This document shows, piece after piece, positions 53,811-62,164 of a DNA stretch of 64,000 nt. This DNA comes from an uncultured Pseudomonadales bacterium (GTDB taxonomy: Bacteria; Pseudomonadota; Gammaproteobacteria; Pseudomonadales; Porticoccaceae), in contig CALSNK010000009.1 of assembly GCA_943787675.1 (NCBI GenBank), forward strand, positions 62,001 to 126,000. Direction: 5' to 3'. The notes beneath the pieces are model-generated. The model was not told the DNA's origin. It searched no databases and saw only the letters and a list, made by a program, of their open reading frames with translations. Position 1 is the first letter of the stretch; every line of letters begins with the position of its first letter. A program made the translations under genes and the position numbers.

Positions 53811-56800
53811 ACCTCGAGGGCTTATTGCCTGGTTTACCAAAAATTCAGTAGCGGCCAATCTGTTAATGCTACTGATTATTGCCGCGGGACTTATTATTGC
53901 CCCCAACATCAGTAAAGAGATGTTTCCTGTGGGGGATATAGATCAGATTACCATATCTGCAGTCTACCCTGGAGCAGCACCAGTTGAGGTGGAAAAAGCG
54001 GTGGTGTTGCCTATGGAGGCAGCGCTTCAGGGACTTAAAGGCGTCAAAAAAATCTACTCTACCGCCAGTCGAGATATGGCTAACATCAGATTGGAAATTG
54101 AATCCAATGAAGATATCTATGAGGTCATGACTCAGGTGGAAGGCCGCATCGACGGCATAGTTAATTTTCCAGATGATTTGGAAAAACCCACTGTTATGCG
54201 TGCCACTGTGGATGAAATGCGCTGGGTAATGGGCGTGGCTGTTTCTGGTGCTATGGATAAGCGCACGCGCAGGGTATTGGGGCAAGAAATCCGCGATGAG
54301 CTTCTACTATTACCTGAACTCAAAAAAGTTATTTTATGGGGTGTGGATGATTATGAAATTTCCATTGAGGTCAATGAAGATCGCCTGCGTGAATATAATC
54401 TCAGCCTAAATGAGGTCGCTCAGGTACTGCGCAATTCATCGATTGATTTACCTGCGGGTATGATTCGCTCGATGGGTGGCCATGTCTTGGTTCGTACCCA
54501 GGGCAAGGCATACACAGGTGAAGACTTTGCTGCATTGGTGGTGCGCAGTCATCCCGATGGTACCGAACTATTACTTAGTGACGTGGCAACCATTAGAGAT
54601 GGATTTTCCGAGTCCAGTGCCATGGTGCGATTTGATCGAGAAGATGCGATTAATCTCGGCGTTTTTGCCGTAGACGATCAAGATATTATTGCCATTAGCG
54701 ACAGGGTAAAGCTTTATATTGCACAAAAAGGCAACAGCCTGCCGGAAGGACTGAGTATCAATACCTTTTTTGATACGTCCTTTCATCTGCGCGGTCGCTT
54801 AAACATGATGCTAGAAAATCTTGCTCTGGGCGCCTTGCTAGTAGCCATTGTACTGGGCCTATTTTTGAATTTGCACGTGGCGGGTTGGGTTATGCTGGGT
54901 ATACCGGTGAGCTTTTTGGGGGCATTTTGGTTAATGCCAATTAACCCCTATCCGGTAACTATCAATGTCTTAAGTTTATTCGCTTTTATTATGGTGTTGG
55001 GCATTGTCGTCGATGATGCGATTGTGATCGGCGAGAGTATTTTTAGTGAGGCCAAGGCCGACTATAAGGCCAGGCTCTCAAGTAGTGCGGATGGCAATAT
55101 TGGCTATAAAGCCTCAGTTGCTACTGTGATAGCGGGCACTCAAAAAGTGGCTACGCCTTCAACTATTGGTGTGTTAACCACCATGGCTGCCTTTGCGCCG
55201 ATTCTATTTGTCGGTGGTGCTGCGGCGCCCTTTTTTGAATCCATTGCTATTGTAGTTATTCTCTGTCTGGTATTTTCACTGATTGAATCAAAGTTAATAT
55301 TGCCCTCTCATCTGGTTGGTTTGCAACTCGGCCGCCCAGTGACCTCCCGTATGGCATTTATTGAACGTTGGCAGCGCAAGGTAGGTGGGGCGCTTACTGA
55401 TTTTATAGACAACAAATATATTCCCGCACTAAGAATATTTATCGATCATCGTTACGCCACTCTGGCGGGATTTGTTGCCCTTTTAGTTGTGTCTGTCAGT
55501 GCGCTCAATAGTGGCATTGTACGTTTTGAGTTTTTCCCCAATGTTCCGGGAGACGGTGTTCAGGCACAGATTATTATGCAAGATGGCACCTCAGCAGAAG
55601 ATCTAAAACAAACGCTGCAACGGGTGGAAGCTGCCGCCTATGAAATTGATGCCGACTACCGTCGCAGTTATCCCGATGATAAGGGGTTAATGAAGCATTT
55701 GGTTTTTTACACAGAGAGCGATATTCAGGCCAACTTTATGCTGGCCCTTACCCATGCCGAAGACCGCGGCATTGATGGCTTTGAAATTGAAAAACTATGG
55801 CGCGATAAGGTTGGCCTTTTACCTAATGTGCGTAAGCAGCGCTATTTCGCGGGGCAAAATGCTGGGGGCGGAGCCAAGATCAGCTTGACGCTATCGGGTA
55901 CCAAGCCAGAGCAGTTATCACTAGCTGGTGCTACGTTAGCCGAAAAACTCGGCCAGTACGCAGGGGTTTTTGATATTTATAATTCCCAGGGTGCAGGTGG
56001 TCGTGAGCTACTGATTAGCCTAAAACCCCATGCCAGCCAACTCGGTATTACGTTGGGTGATATTGCACGGCAGGTGCGGCAGGCATTCTATGGTGAAGAG
56101 GTGCAGCGTTTGCAGCGTGGCATTGATACGTTAAAAGTCATGGTGCGCTACCCCATTGAAGAGCGCCGCTCTATTGCTACCTTGGAGAATATGCATATCC
56201 GTACCCCAGGGGGTGATCTCATCGCCATTAATGAGGTAGCTAATGTGCGTCAGGGGCTGGGGCTTACCAGTATTTCGCGAATTGATCGCGCTCGAACGGT
56301 TACCATCAGCGCAGATGTGGATGCCAGTAAAACCCAAAGTGGCACCGTGATAGCGGATTTAACCGAAAACTATATTCCGCAACTATTAGCCCAGTACCCA
56401 GGTGTTAAATTTGGTTTGGGTGGTGCGAGTGAAGAAGAGCAGAAACTAGTGAGCCGCATGATCTTGGGTTTTGTGGCCGCTTTATTTTTGATCTATGGCC
56501 TCTTAGCCGTGCCGTTAAAATCCTATGTGCAGCCATTAGTTATTATGGTGGTAATACCCTTTGGCTTTATTGGTGCTGTGGTTGGGCACCTTATTTTTGG
56601 CGTGTCTATTAGTATGCTGTCAATTTTTGGCTTGATCGCACTGGCGGGTGTGGTAGTCAATGATAGCTTGATATTGGTTGAGTTTATTAATCGCGCCCGA
56701 GAGGATGAGAAGAGTATTAATGATGCCCTTATTTCAGCGGGTAGCCGGCGTTTTAGAGCTATTTTACTGACCACCATGACCACTTTTGTAGGTCTGTTAC

Positions 56801-56982
56801 CCATGTTATTTGAGACCAGTACACAGGCACAATTTATTATCCCAATGGCCCTGTCCCTAAGTTTTGGTATTGTCTTTGCCACCGCCATTACCCTGGTGCT
56901 GGTACCCTGCTTGTATCGGGTGATCTATGATTTGCGCGACTCCAAAAGGTTTATTAAGCCGGTGTTGCAGGACAGTTTATAG
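53800..56982 (+). CDS. RND efflux permease (second pair)
   Basis: A 1060-residue RND pump, paralogous to the one at 49011 along its whole length. Visible marks are NISKEMFPVGDIDQITI, helix 4 LGIVVDDAIVIGE, ATPSTIGVLTTMAAFAPI, NVRKQRYFAG, and helices 10-12 ending LVLVPCLYRVIYDL. In helix 10 the sequence LAGVVVNDSLILVEF is the same as in the paralogue. It ends shortly after helix 12, so lacks the extra two segments. The ATG at 53800 is used in preference to the TTG one codon earlier. It is co-translated with its adaptor. Confidence 0.9.
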   Translation: MQTEPRGLIAWFTKNSVAANLLMLLIIAAGLIIAPNISKEMFPVGDIDQITISAVYPGAAPVEVEKAVVLPMEAALQGLKGVKKIYSTASRDMANIRLEIESNEDIYEVMTQVEGRIDGIVNFPDDLEKPTVMRATVDEMRWVMGVAVSGAMDKRTRRVLGQEIRDELLLLPELKKVILWGVDDYEISIEVNEDRLREYNLSLNEVAQVLRNSSIDLPAGMIRSMGGHVLVRTQGKAYTGEDFAALVVRSHPDGTELLLSDVATIRDGFSESSAMVRFDREDAINLGVFAVDDQDIIAISDRVKLYIAQKGNSLPEGLSINTFFDTSFHLRGRLNMMLENLALGALLVAIVLGLFLNLHVAGWVMLGIPVSFLGAFWLMPINPYPVTINVLSLFAFIMVLGIVVDDAIVIGESIFSEAKADYKARLSSSADGNIGYKASVATVIAGTQKVATPSTIGVLTTMAAFAPILFVGGAAAPFFESIAIVVILCLVFSLIESKLILPSHLVGLQLGRPVTSRMAFIERWQRKVGGALTDFIDNKYIPALRIFIDHRYATLAGFVALLVVSVSALNSGIVRFEFFPNVPGDGVQAQIIMQDGTSAEDLKQTLQRVEAAAYEIDADYRRSYPDDKGLMKHLVFYTESDIQANFMLALTHAEDRGIDGFEIEKLWRDKVGLLPNVRKQRYFAGQNAGGGAKISLTLSGTKPEQLSLAGATLAEKLGQYAGVFDIYNSQGAGGRELLISLKPHASQLGITLGDIARQVRQAFYGEEVQRLQRGIDTLKVMVRYPIEERRSIATLENMHIRTPGGDLIAINEVANVRQGLGLTSISRIDRARTVTISADVDASKTQSGTVIADLTENYIPQLLAQYPGVKFGLGGASEEEQKLVSRMILGFVAALFLIYGLLAVPLKSYVQPLVIMVVIPFGFIGAVVGHLIFGVSISMLSIFGLIALAGVVVNDSLILVEFINRAREDEKSINDALISAGSRRFRAILLTTMTTFVGLLPMLFETSTQAQFIIPMALSLSFGIVFATAITLVLVPCLYRVIYDLRDSKRFIKPVLQDSL

Positions 56983-57055
56983 CATCAAAAAACCTGCATA
57001 AGACCGGCTGAGAGGCTACAATACCCGCCTATTTTTTGCCTATGGAGTCATTCTG

Positions 57056-57649
57056 GTGCTGCGTTTCATTGAATCCTCAAAATTACCCACCCGCTGGGGA
57101 ACCTTTGATATTCACGGCTTTGAGGATCCCTTTAAGGGCAAAGAGCATATAGCCATCACCATGGGTGACTACGGTGCTGACGAGCCTCTGCTCATTAGAA
57201 TCCATTCCGAATGCCTCACCGGTGATGCTCTGGGTAGTCTGCGTTGCGACTGTGGCGAGCAGCTACAAGAATCTATGAAGCGTATTTCTGAGTTGGGGCG
57301 CGGTGCGATTCTATATCTGCGCCAGGAAGGTCGAGGTATTGGTCTGGTGAATAAAATCCGCGCCTACAACTTGCAAGATCAGGGTGCCGACACCGTTGAA
57401 GCCAATGAGCGACTGGGCTTTGGTGCTGATATGCGCGACTATTCTATCTGCGCACCTATGCTAGAGCACCTGGGTGCGAAGCGCGTTAGGTTAATGACCA
57501 ACAACCCACGAAAAATTAACGCTTTAAAAGATTTGGGCATCGATGTGGTTGAGCGTGAGCCTATTCAGGCCGATAGTAACCCCCATAATGCTCAATACCT
57601 TTTGACCAAAGCCGGCAAATTAGGTCATCTATTTAAGGAAGAAAAATGA
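57056..57649 (+). CDS. ribA: GTP cyclohydrolase II
   Basis: A 197-residue enzyme that opens GTP in the first step of riboflavin synthesis. The zinc ligands C53, C64 and C66 ([17 protein letters not shown]) and the catalytic [22 protein letters not shown] are complete, and the spacing equals E. coli RibA. Other marks are [18 protein letters not shown] and [13 protein letters not shown]. The start is GTG with a GGAG site 8 bases upstream. It overlaps hisF by four bases. Its presence supplies the activity missing from the degenerate half of RibBA at 44191. Confidence 0.94.
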   Translation: MLRFIESSKLPTRWGTFDIHGFEDPFKGKEHIAITMGDYGADEPLLIRIHSECLTGDALGSLRCDCGEQLQESMKRISELGRGAILYLRQEGRGIGLVNKIRAYNLQDQGADTVEANERLGFGADMRDYSICAPMLEHLGAKRVRLMTNNPRKINALKDLGIDVVEREPIQADSNPHNAQYLLTKAGKLGHLFKEEK

Positions 57650-58416
57650 GTCTCGCCAAACGTATTATCCCCTGTCTTGATGTGGACAAGGGTCGTGTAG
57701 TCAAGGGCGTGCAGTTTGTTGATATTCGCGATGCTGGGGACCCGGTTGAGGTCGCCCGCAGTTACAACGAACAGGGTGCCGACGAAATTACGTTTCTCGA
57801 TATCACTGCCAGTCACGAGGCCCGCGATACCACTTTACATCTCGTTGAGCGCATGGCCGGCGAAGTATTTATTCCATTAACGGTTGGCGGCGGTGTCCGT
57901 GAGTTGCAAGATATTCGTAATTTACTCAATGCCGGTGCCGATAAGGTTGCCATCAATTCGGCGGCAATTCATAACCCAGATTTTGTGCGTGAGGCGGCCC
58001 AGCGTTTTGGCTCGCAATGCATTGTTGTGGCCATTGATGCCAAACAGGTAGAGCAGGGCGATAGTCCTCGCTGGGAAATATTTACCCATGGGGGTCGCAA
58101 GCCAACGGGTATTAACGCCATTGAATGGGCGGAGAAAATGACTGCCTATGGTGCTGGGGAGATTCTACTGACCAGCATGGATCGCGATGGCACCAAGAAC
58201 GGTTTTGATTTAAGCCTTACCTCGCGTATTAGTGATGCCGTCCATGTGCCGGTGATAGCCTCTGGTGGTGTGGGCAATCTGCAGCATCTGGTAGATGGTA
58301 TTATCGAAGGCAAAGCGGATGCTGTATTGGCCGCGAGTATTTTTCACTTTGGTGAGCATACTGTGCCCGAAGCCAAGCGCTATATGGCTGAACGCGGTGT
58401 TAATGTTAGGCTCTAA
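57646..58416 (+). CDS. hisF: Imidazole glycerol phosphate synthase, cyclase subunit
   Basis: A 256-residue TIM barrel that forms imidazole glycerol phosphate in histidine synthesis, working with HisH. Marks include [62 protein letters not shown] and [16 protein letters not shown]. Catalytic aspartates are D11 (CLDVD) and D130 region (VVAIDAKQ). Length is usual. It lies with ribA rather than a his operon; partner genes are not in the window. A terminator follows about 50 bases later. Confidence 0.95.
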   Translation: MSLAKRIIPCLDVDKGRVVKGVQFVDIRDAGDPVEVARSYNEQGADEITFLDITASHEARDTTLHLVERMAGEVFIPLTVGGGVRELQDIRNLLNAGADKVAINSAAIHNPDFVREAAQRFGSQCIVVAIDAKQVEQGDSPRWEIFTHGGRKPTGINAIEWAEKMTAYGAGEILLTSMDRDGTKNGFDLSLTSRISDAVHVPVIASGGVGNLQHLVDGIIEGKADAVLAASIFHFGEHTVPEAKRYMAERGVNVRL

Positions 58417-58466
58417 TACTCTGTTAATGGCATTTTTCTTCGTCTGTGCTAAAGGCCTGACATAAA

Positions 58467-58490
58467 AAAACCGCACTTTCGCGCGGTTTT
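58467..58490. terminator. Bidirectional terminator between hisF and chrR
   Basis: AAAACCGC (58467-58474) pairs perfectly with GCGGTTTT (58483-58490) around an 8-base loop, with an A run on the left and T run on the right. It lies between convergent genes and can serve both strands. Confidence 0.8.
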
Positions 58491-58546
58491 AAAATTCTTT
58501 CTTTGCTCGCAGATCCCAGGTCAGCGTGTATTTACGCTGATCAGAC

Positions 58547-59224
58547 TTACATAGGGTTGATTCGCAACCAGGGCCTCATCAAAAATCCCAGTGGATTGGA
58601 CAGTTTAATGGGGGCGGCTAGGGCGGATAAGCAGATACATTCACCATTTTGCGCGCCCATCGGCTGATGCACATCACCGGGTTGACGCATCAAGAAGTCG
58701 CCCTCTTTGTACACGGCGCGCTCATCAGAAAAACTGCCTTTCAACACCACGGTGTATTCCACACCATTGTGATCATGTTTGGGTGTCTTGCCGCCTGCGC
58801 AGATCTTGTGCAGCGCCACTTCAAAGGCTTTCTGCCCTGTTTTAAATTGGGCAATATCGACTGAAGACGTTAGGCGCTTCCAAGTCAGCGTAGATTCTGC
58901 ATTGGCAATTAGCTTGCTAATCGAAAAAGGGAAACCGGATTTGTTAGGCTGGTCTTTTACGGCGGTCTCAACCCGCTGAGGCTGATCAATCACTGCCATC
59001 ACTGCATCAAGGGCTGATTCAAGTGCAGCATCATCAACAGGGACCGGAGTCGCCTCAGACATCAGCTGTGCGCCGATCTCATTGAGGCTCAAAAGCTCAG
59101 TGCGGCAGGCCTCACAAAAATGCAAATGCGCGGAGATACAGATGGAGGGCGCTGTCTCTAAAGTGCCTGCTGAGAATTCTACCAACATGGCTTTATCTGG
59201 ATGGTAATTTAATTTAGTGGTCAT
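58547..59224 (-). CDS. chrR: ChrR-type zinc anti-sigma factor
   Basis: A 225-residue anti-sigma factor. The N-terminal zinc domain has H8, H33, C37 and C40 (segment HLHFCEACRTELL), and the C-terminal cupin has H150, H152, E156 and H186 (KHDHNGVEYTVVLKGSF, GDVHQP). Both sets have exactly the spacing recalled for Rhodobacter ChrR (H6, H31, C35, C38 and H141, H143, E147, H177). ChrR holds RpoE inactive and is lost in response to singlet oxygen, a by-product of light absorption by pigments. The gene overlaps the sigma-factor gene by 11 bases. Confidence 0.92.
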   Translation of the reverse strand: MTTKLNYHPDKAMLVEFSAGTLETAPSICISAHLHFCEACRTELLSLNEIGAQLMSEATPVPVDDAALESALDAVMAVIDQPQRVETAVKDQPNKSGFPFSISKLIANAESTLTWKRLTSSVDIAQFKTGQKAFEVALHKICAGGKTPKHDHNGVEYTVVLKGSFSDERAVYKEGDFLMRQPGDVHQPMGAQNGECICLSALAAPIKLSNPLGFLMRPWLRINPM

Positions 59225-59879
59225 TTAAAAGCTCATCTTGAAATTCCGGTGCAACCAGAATCTGCATTTTCTGGAGTGCTAAGCGCACTCTTGATTTAAC
59301 GGTACCCAAGGGCAGTCCAAGTTCATTGGAGGCTTCGGCGTGTGATTTTCCTTCGAGGTAAACCTTGCGGAGGATTTCATCTTGTTCTTTTGGTAGTTGG
59401 GCTAGGGAAGCCTGAACTTTTTCTTCACTGCGTTTTTGGCGCAGCAATGTTACGGGTGTCTCTTCGTCCGGCTCGTGCCAAAAATCTTCGTTCTCTAGGG
59501 GCAGATGCTGGGTATTACTCTTACGGCGCAACATATCGATACGGCAGTTGCGGGCAACGGTATAGATCCAGGTGGTAGCAGAGGCCTTTTCGGGATTGTA
59601 GCCCGCGGCTTTCTGCCAAACCTTGATCATAACTTCTTGCACGAGGTCTTCGCTGAGACCAGGAAACCAACCTTCATGCCGGCTGGCCTGGGCAAAGCTT
59701 TTAAGTAAGGGAGCAAAATGTTTAAAAAGTTGCGCAAAAGCCTGACGATCGCGGTTTTCGCCCACTGAAACCAACATCAGACTCCATTGGTCTGAGCGCT
59801 TTCCTGCGAGGTTTAAAACGGCAACACGACTATTTTTCTCTGTCTGTTTGTCCACGATCTCTTCTTTTTTTAAAAACAT
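59214..59879 (-). CDS. rpoE: ECF sigma factor, RpoE/ECF11 type
   Basis: A 221-residue ECF sigma factor. Region 2 reads AFAQLFKHFAPLLKSF then EDLVQEVMIKVWQKAAGYNPEKASATTWIYTVARNCRIDMLRRK; region 4 reads LAQLPKEQDEILRKVYLEGKSHAEASNELGLPLGTVKSRVRLALQKM. Together with the adjacent ChrR gene this identifies the ECF11 group. In photosynthetic bacteria its targets include a photolyase gene, a cyclopropane fatty-acid synthase and its own operon. A target-type promoter stands just upstream. The ATG at 59879 leaves a leader of about 20 bases; a GTG at 59855 with a stronger site is an alternative. Confidence 0.92.
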   Translation of the reverse strand: MFLKKEEIVDKQTEKNSRVAVLNLAGKRSDQWSLMLVSVGENRDRQAFAQLFKHFAPLLKSFAQASRHEGWFPGLSEDLVQEVMIKVWQKAAGYNPEKASATTWIYTVARNCRIDMLRRKSNTQHLPLENEDFWHEPDEETPVTLLRQKRSEEKVQASLAQLPKEQDEILRKVYLEGKSHAEASNELGLPLGTVKSRVRLALQKMQILVAPEFQDELLNDH

Positions 59880-59907
59880 GCCTACACTGCTTATTGCTAC
59901 CTTACCA

Positions 59908-59937
59908 GTTTTACGGAGTCTTTAAGGTCTTGGATCA
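59908..59937 (-). promoter_or_regulatory. ECF11 (RpoE) promoter upstream of rpoE-chrR
   Basis: Reading leftward: TGATCC (59937-59932), exactly 18 bases, then TAAAAC (59913-59908). This fits the recalled Rhodobacter RpoE consensus TGATCC-N18-TAAG(A/T), with one main deviation in the -10. It lies 29 bases before the ATG, so the operon appears autoregulated. I searched by eye upstream of the other light genes and did not find a second copy at this quality. Confidence 0.72.
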
Positions 59938-60050
59938 ATCTTTTGTCGACAGAAATGCTCGTTAAATGTGCGAGCAAGACCGTATTATCAAGCGGATAAC
60001 AGCAGTAAATCTGCCTTGAGCAAATTACCCTCGCTAAATGCACTGGACAC

Positions 60051-60090
60051 TTTATGAAGGCACTGCAGACCTTATGAAGGCGCTGCCGCC
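60051..60090 (+). repeat. 20-bp tandem duplication at the LysR remnant
   Basis: TTTATGAAGGCACTGCAGAC (60051-60070) is followed directly by a second copy (60071-60090) with four or five changes. The duplicated unit carries an ATG and the probable beginning of the lost LysR gene (MKAL). Confidence 0.65.
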
Positions 60091-60293
60091 TGCCTAGCTT
60101 TACGGGTGCCGCAGAGGAACTGTGGGTCATCCATGGCGCTGTAAATCAGCAAATACCTACTCTGGAAGGCTCTTTTGGACGGGCATTACTTACTGATTCC
60201 CAGGGTAAGGTATTTCTCAATAGCCGAGGTAGCGAACTATTGCCGGTCATTAGCGACAGTCTCGACCATTATTGGACGCACAGTAAACGGTAG
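60078..60293 (+). pseudogene. Remnant of a LysR-family regulator (HTH domain only)
   Basis: An open stretch of about 70 residues reads LPSFTGAAEELWVIHGAV, then NQQIPTLEGSFGRALL and LLPVISDSLDH. It matches the helix-turn-helix domain of GcvA-like LysR regulators (SFTxAAEELxVTxGAVSxQIxxLE). It lacks the first helix, has no in-frame start, and stops at 60291-60293 where the effector domain should begin. Upstream the reading is broken by a stop at 60075 and a 20-bp duplication. The gene is degenerate and is not detected as a normal open frame. It may once have controlled the neighbouring transporter genes, which is an inference. Confidence 0.65.
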
Positions 60294-60316
60294 GGTTGCA
60301 GGTCGTTACCCAGTGA

Positions 60317-60511
60317 ATGATTCATTCACACTGCGCGGCTCTGAAAATCGATAGCAGTATCTATATGGATATCGAACTGGGTTATGATGTGAACCACAGC
60401 CTTAGAATTACAGCTGGTGGTTCCAATATCTTTGATGAGTCTATTGATGAGATTGCGGCAGCCAACTGCGAAGGTGGTTCTTGGTACTTAAGAGCTAACT
60501 ACAGCTTCTAA
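60317..60511 (+). pseudogene. Remnant of a TonB-dependent receptor C-terminus
   Basis: The frame reads IDSSIYMDIELGYDVNHSLRITAGGSNIFDESIDEI, then, after an apparent deletion, GGSWYLRANYSF and a stop. This is the last three to four strands of a TonB-dependent receptor barrel, with the usual NIFDE turn and aromatic terminal residue. Nothing upstream encodes the rest of a receptor. It is unlikely to be expressed as a working protein. The ATG at 60317 is merely the first in frame. It directly precedes the symporter gene by 56 bases, and might be the remains of a receptor-symporter uptake cluster. Confidence 0.65.
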
Positions 60512-60567
60512 AAAGACTAGCTGAGTAGGCTTATAACAATCTAGATACAGGGTAATAGGATTAACTT

Positions 60568-61852
60568 ATGAGTTTAACTCAGAGAATAGTTGTAGCAATG
60601 CTAATGGGCCTCCTTACGGGGGCCGTTCTTAATTTTATCTCTACGGGCGAAATTCTGTCGGTAGCGGTGCAAAGTGGACTGGACATGTATCTGGTCGACG
60701 GACTGTTTGACACAATCGGACAAATCTTTGTTCGGTCGTTAAAACTTCTTGTCGTACCTCTGGTGTTTGTCTCGCTTATCTGTGGCGTCTCATCCCTGGG
60801 TAATAACTCCCGCATGGGTGCCGTAGCGACTAAAACCATTGCGCTGTATATGACCACCACCGCTATTGCGATTGCACTGGCCATTATGGTGGCTGTAATA
60901 GTGCAGCCTGGCGTGGGTATTGATCTGGCCATGGCCACCGAGTTTGTCGCTAAAGAAGCGCCGCCTCTCAAGACCACCATTATTAATATTTTCCCCAGCA
61001 ACCCCGTTCAATCAATGGCCGATGGCAGCATACTCCAGGTGATTGTGTTCTCTTTATTGATGGGCCTGGGTATTTCCAAAAGTGGTGAAAAGGGTCAGCG
61101 CATCAGTGAGTTCTTTAATGACCTAAACGAAGTCATTATGAAAATTGTCATGATGCTGATGAAGTTGGCCCCCTATGGCATTTTCTGCCTGCTCGCCAAA
61201 CTGTTTTCCGATGTTGGTATTGGCATGATTCTAAATCTGGCCAAATACTTTTTCACCGTGCTGTTTGTGCTGTTGTTGCACAGCCTCGGTGTTTACTCGT
61301 TAATTCTTAAAGTTTTTCACTGGCCTCAGCGTGAGAACTTTTTTAAGCAAAATGCGTTCAGCATTGGCTTTAGCCTTTAGTACGGCCTCCAGTGGTGCCA
61401 CCATGCCCGTCACGTTGCGAACTGTTGAGAAACGCCTTGGTGTGGACAACAGCGTGGCCTCATTTACTGTGCCCCTAGGTGCGACCATCAATATGGATGG
61501 CACCGCCATCATGCAGGGCGTGGCTACGGTGTTTATTGCCCAGGCCTATAATATTGGTCTTGGCCTCGATGGCTATCTAACCGTGGTACTGACTGCGACA
61601 CTGGCCTCCATTGGTACCGCCGCGGTCCCAGGTGTGGGCCTTGTTATGTTGGTCATGGTGCTTAATCAGGTAGGGCTTCCGGTAGAAGGCATTGGCCTTA
61701 TTATCGGCGTTGACCGCCTGCTGGATATGACCCGCACAGCAACCAATGTGACCGGCGATGCCATGGTTACTACCGTGGTGGCCAACAGCGAAAATTTCCT
61801 TGATAAAGATATATTCAATGATCCTGAGGCAGGGGTTATTCGAGAAGTTTAA
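60568..61852 (+). pseudogene. Dicarboxylate/glutamate:cation symporter (DAACS family), frameshifted
   Basis: Two frames together encode one symporter of about 427 residues. The first (60568-61380) covers the N-terminal helices (MSLTQRIVVAMLMG, PLVFVSLICGVSSL) to RENFFKQNAF. The second (to 61852) resumes KMRSALALAFSTASSGATMP, TVPLGATINMDGTAIMQG, TAAVPGVGLVML and DRLLDMTRTATNVTGDA, the substrate and sodium/proton sites of the family. The join is near aacttttttaagcaaaatg around 61336-61352: dropping one base (a T of the T6 run or the C) restores FFKKMRSALALAF or a close variant. All functional motifs remain. A sequencing error or recent mutation is possible. Confidence 0.82.
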
Positions 61853-61861
61853 ACAGCTTTA

Positions 61862-61908
61862 AAGGCCCCATAACCTATTCAGGTTATGGGGCCTTGGCTA
61901 TTTTTTCT
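61862..61908 (+). terminator. Strong rho-independent terminator after the symporter gene
   Basis: A perfect 15-bp stem, AAGGCCCCATAACCT (61862-61876) with AGGTTATGGGGCCTT (61881-61895), closes on a 4-base loop and is followed by ggctaTTTTTT. It is the strongest hairpin in the window. Its preservation suggests the symporter gene decayed only recently, if at all. Confidence 0.85.
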
Positions 61909-62164
61909 TAAAAGAATGGCCAAAATATTCACTAAAAGAGCTACTTTCCAGGTAGGGTTTTTTCCGCCATCGGAGTCTTATAGTCTGTCTGCAGCGAAAG
62001 TCAGTCTCGATCATTTCTAAGAATATCACCTGACGTAGTTCCCGTTATATTTCAACCGCACAGCACCCAATAATGCCCATCTGTTTGTGCCACGTTTTTC
62101 GCTGCTAAATTACTTCGCCTGACCCTCCACTGAAATGTGGGGCTGTCATATATTATGGAAAAAT

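Noticed and set aside
53869..54285. Leftward 138-residue frame opposite the second RND permease
   Set aside because: Histidine-rich antisense shadow without a family match; the permease frame is certain.
60579..61001. Leftward 140-residue frame opposite the symporter gene
   Set aside because: Antisense shadow; the symporter helices explain the region.
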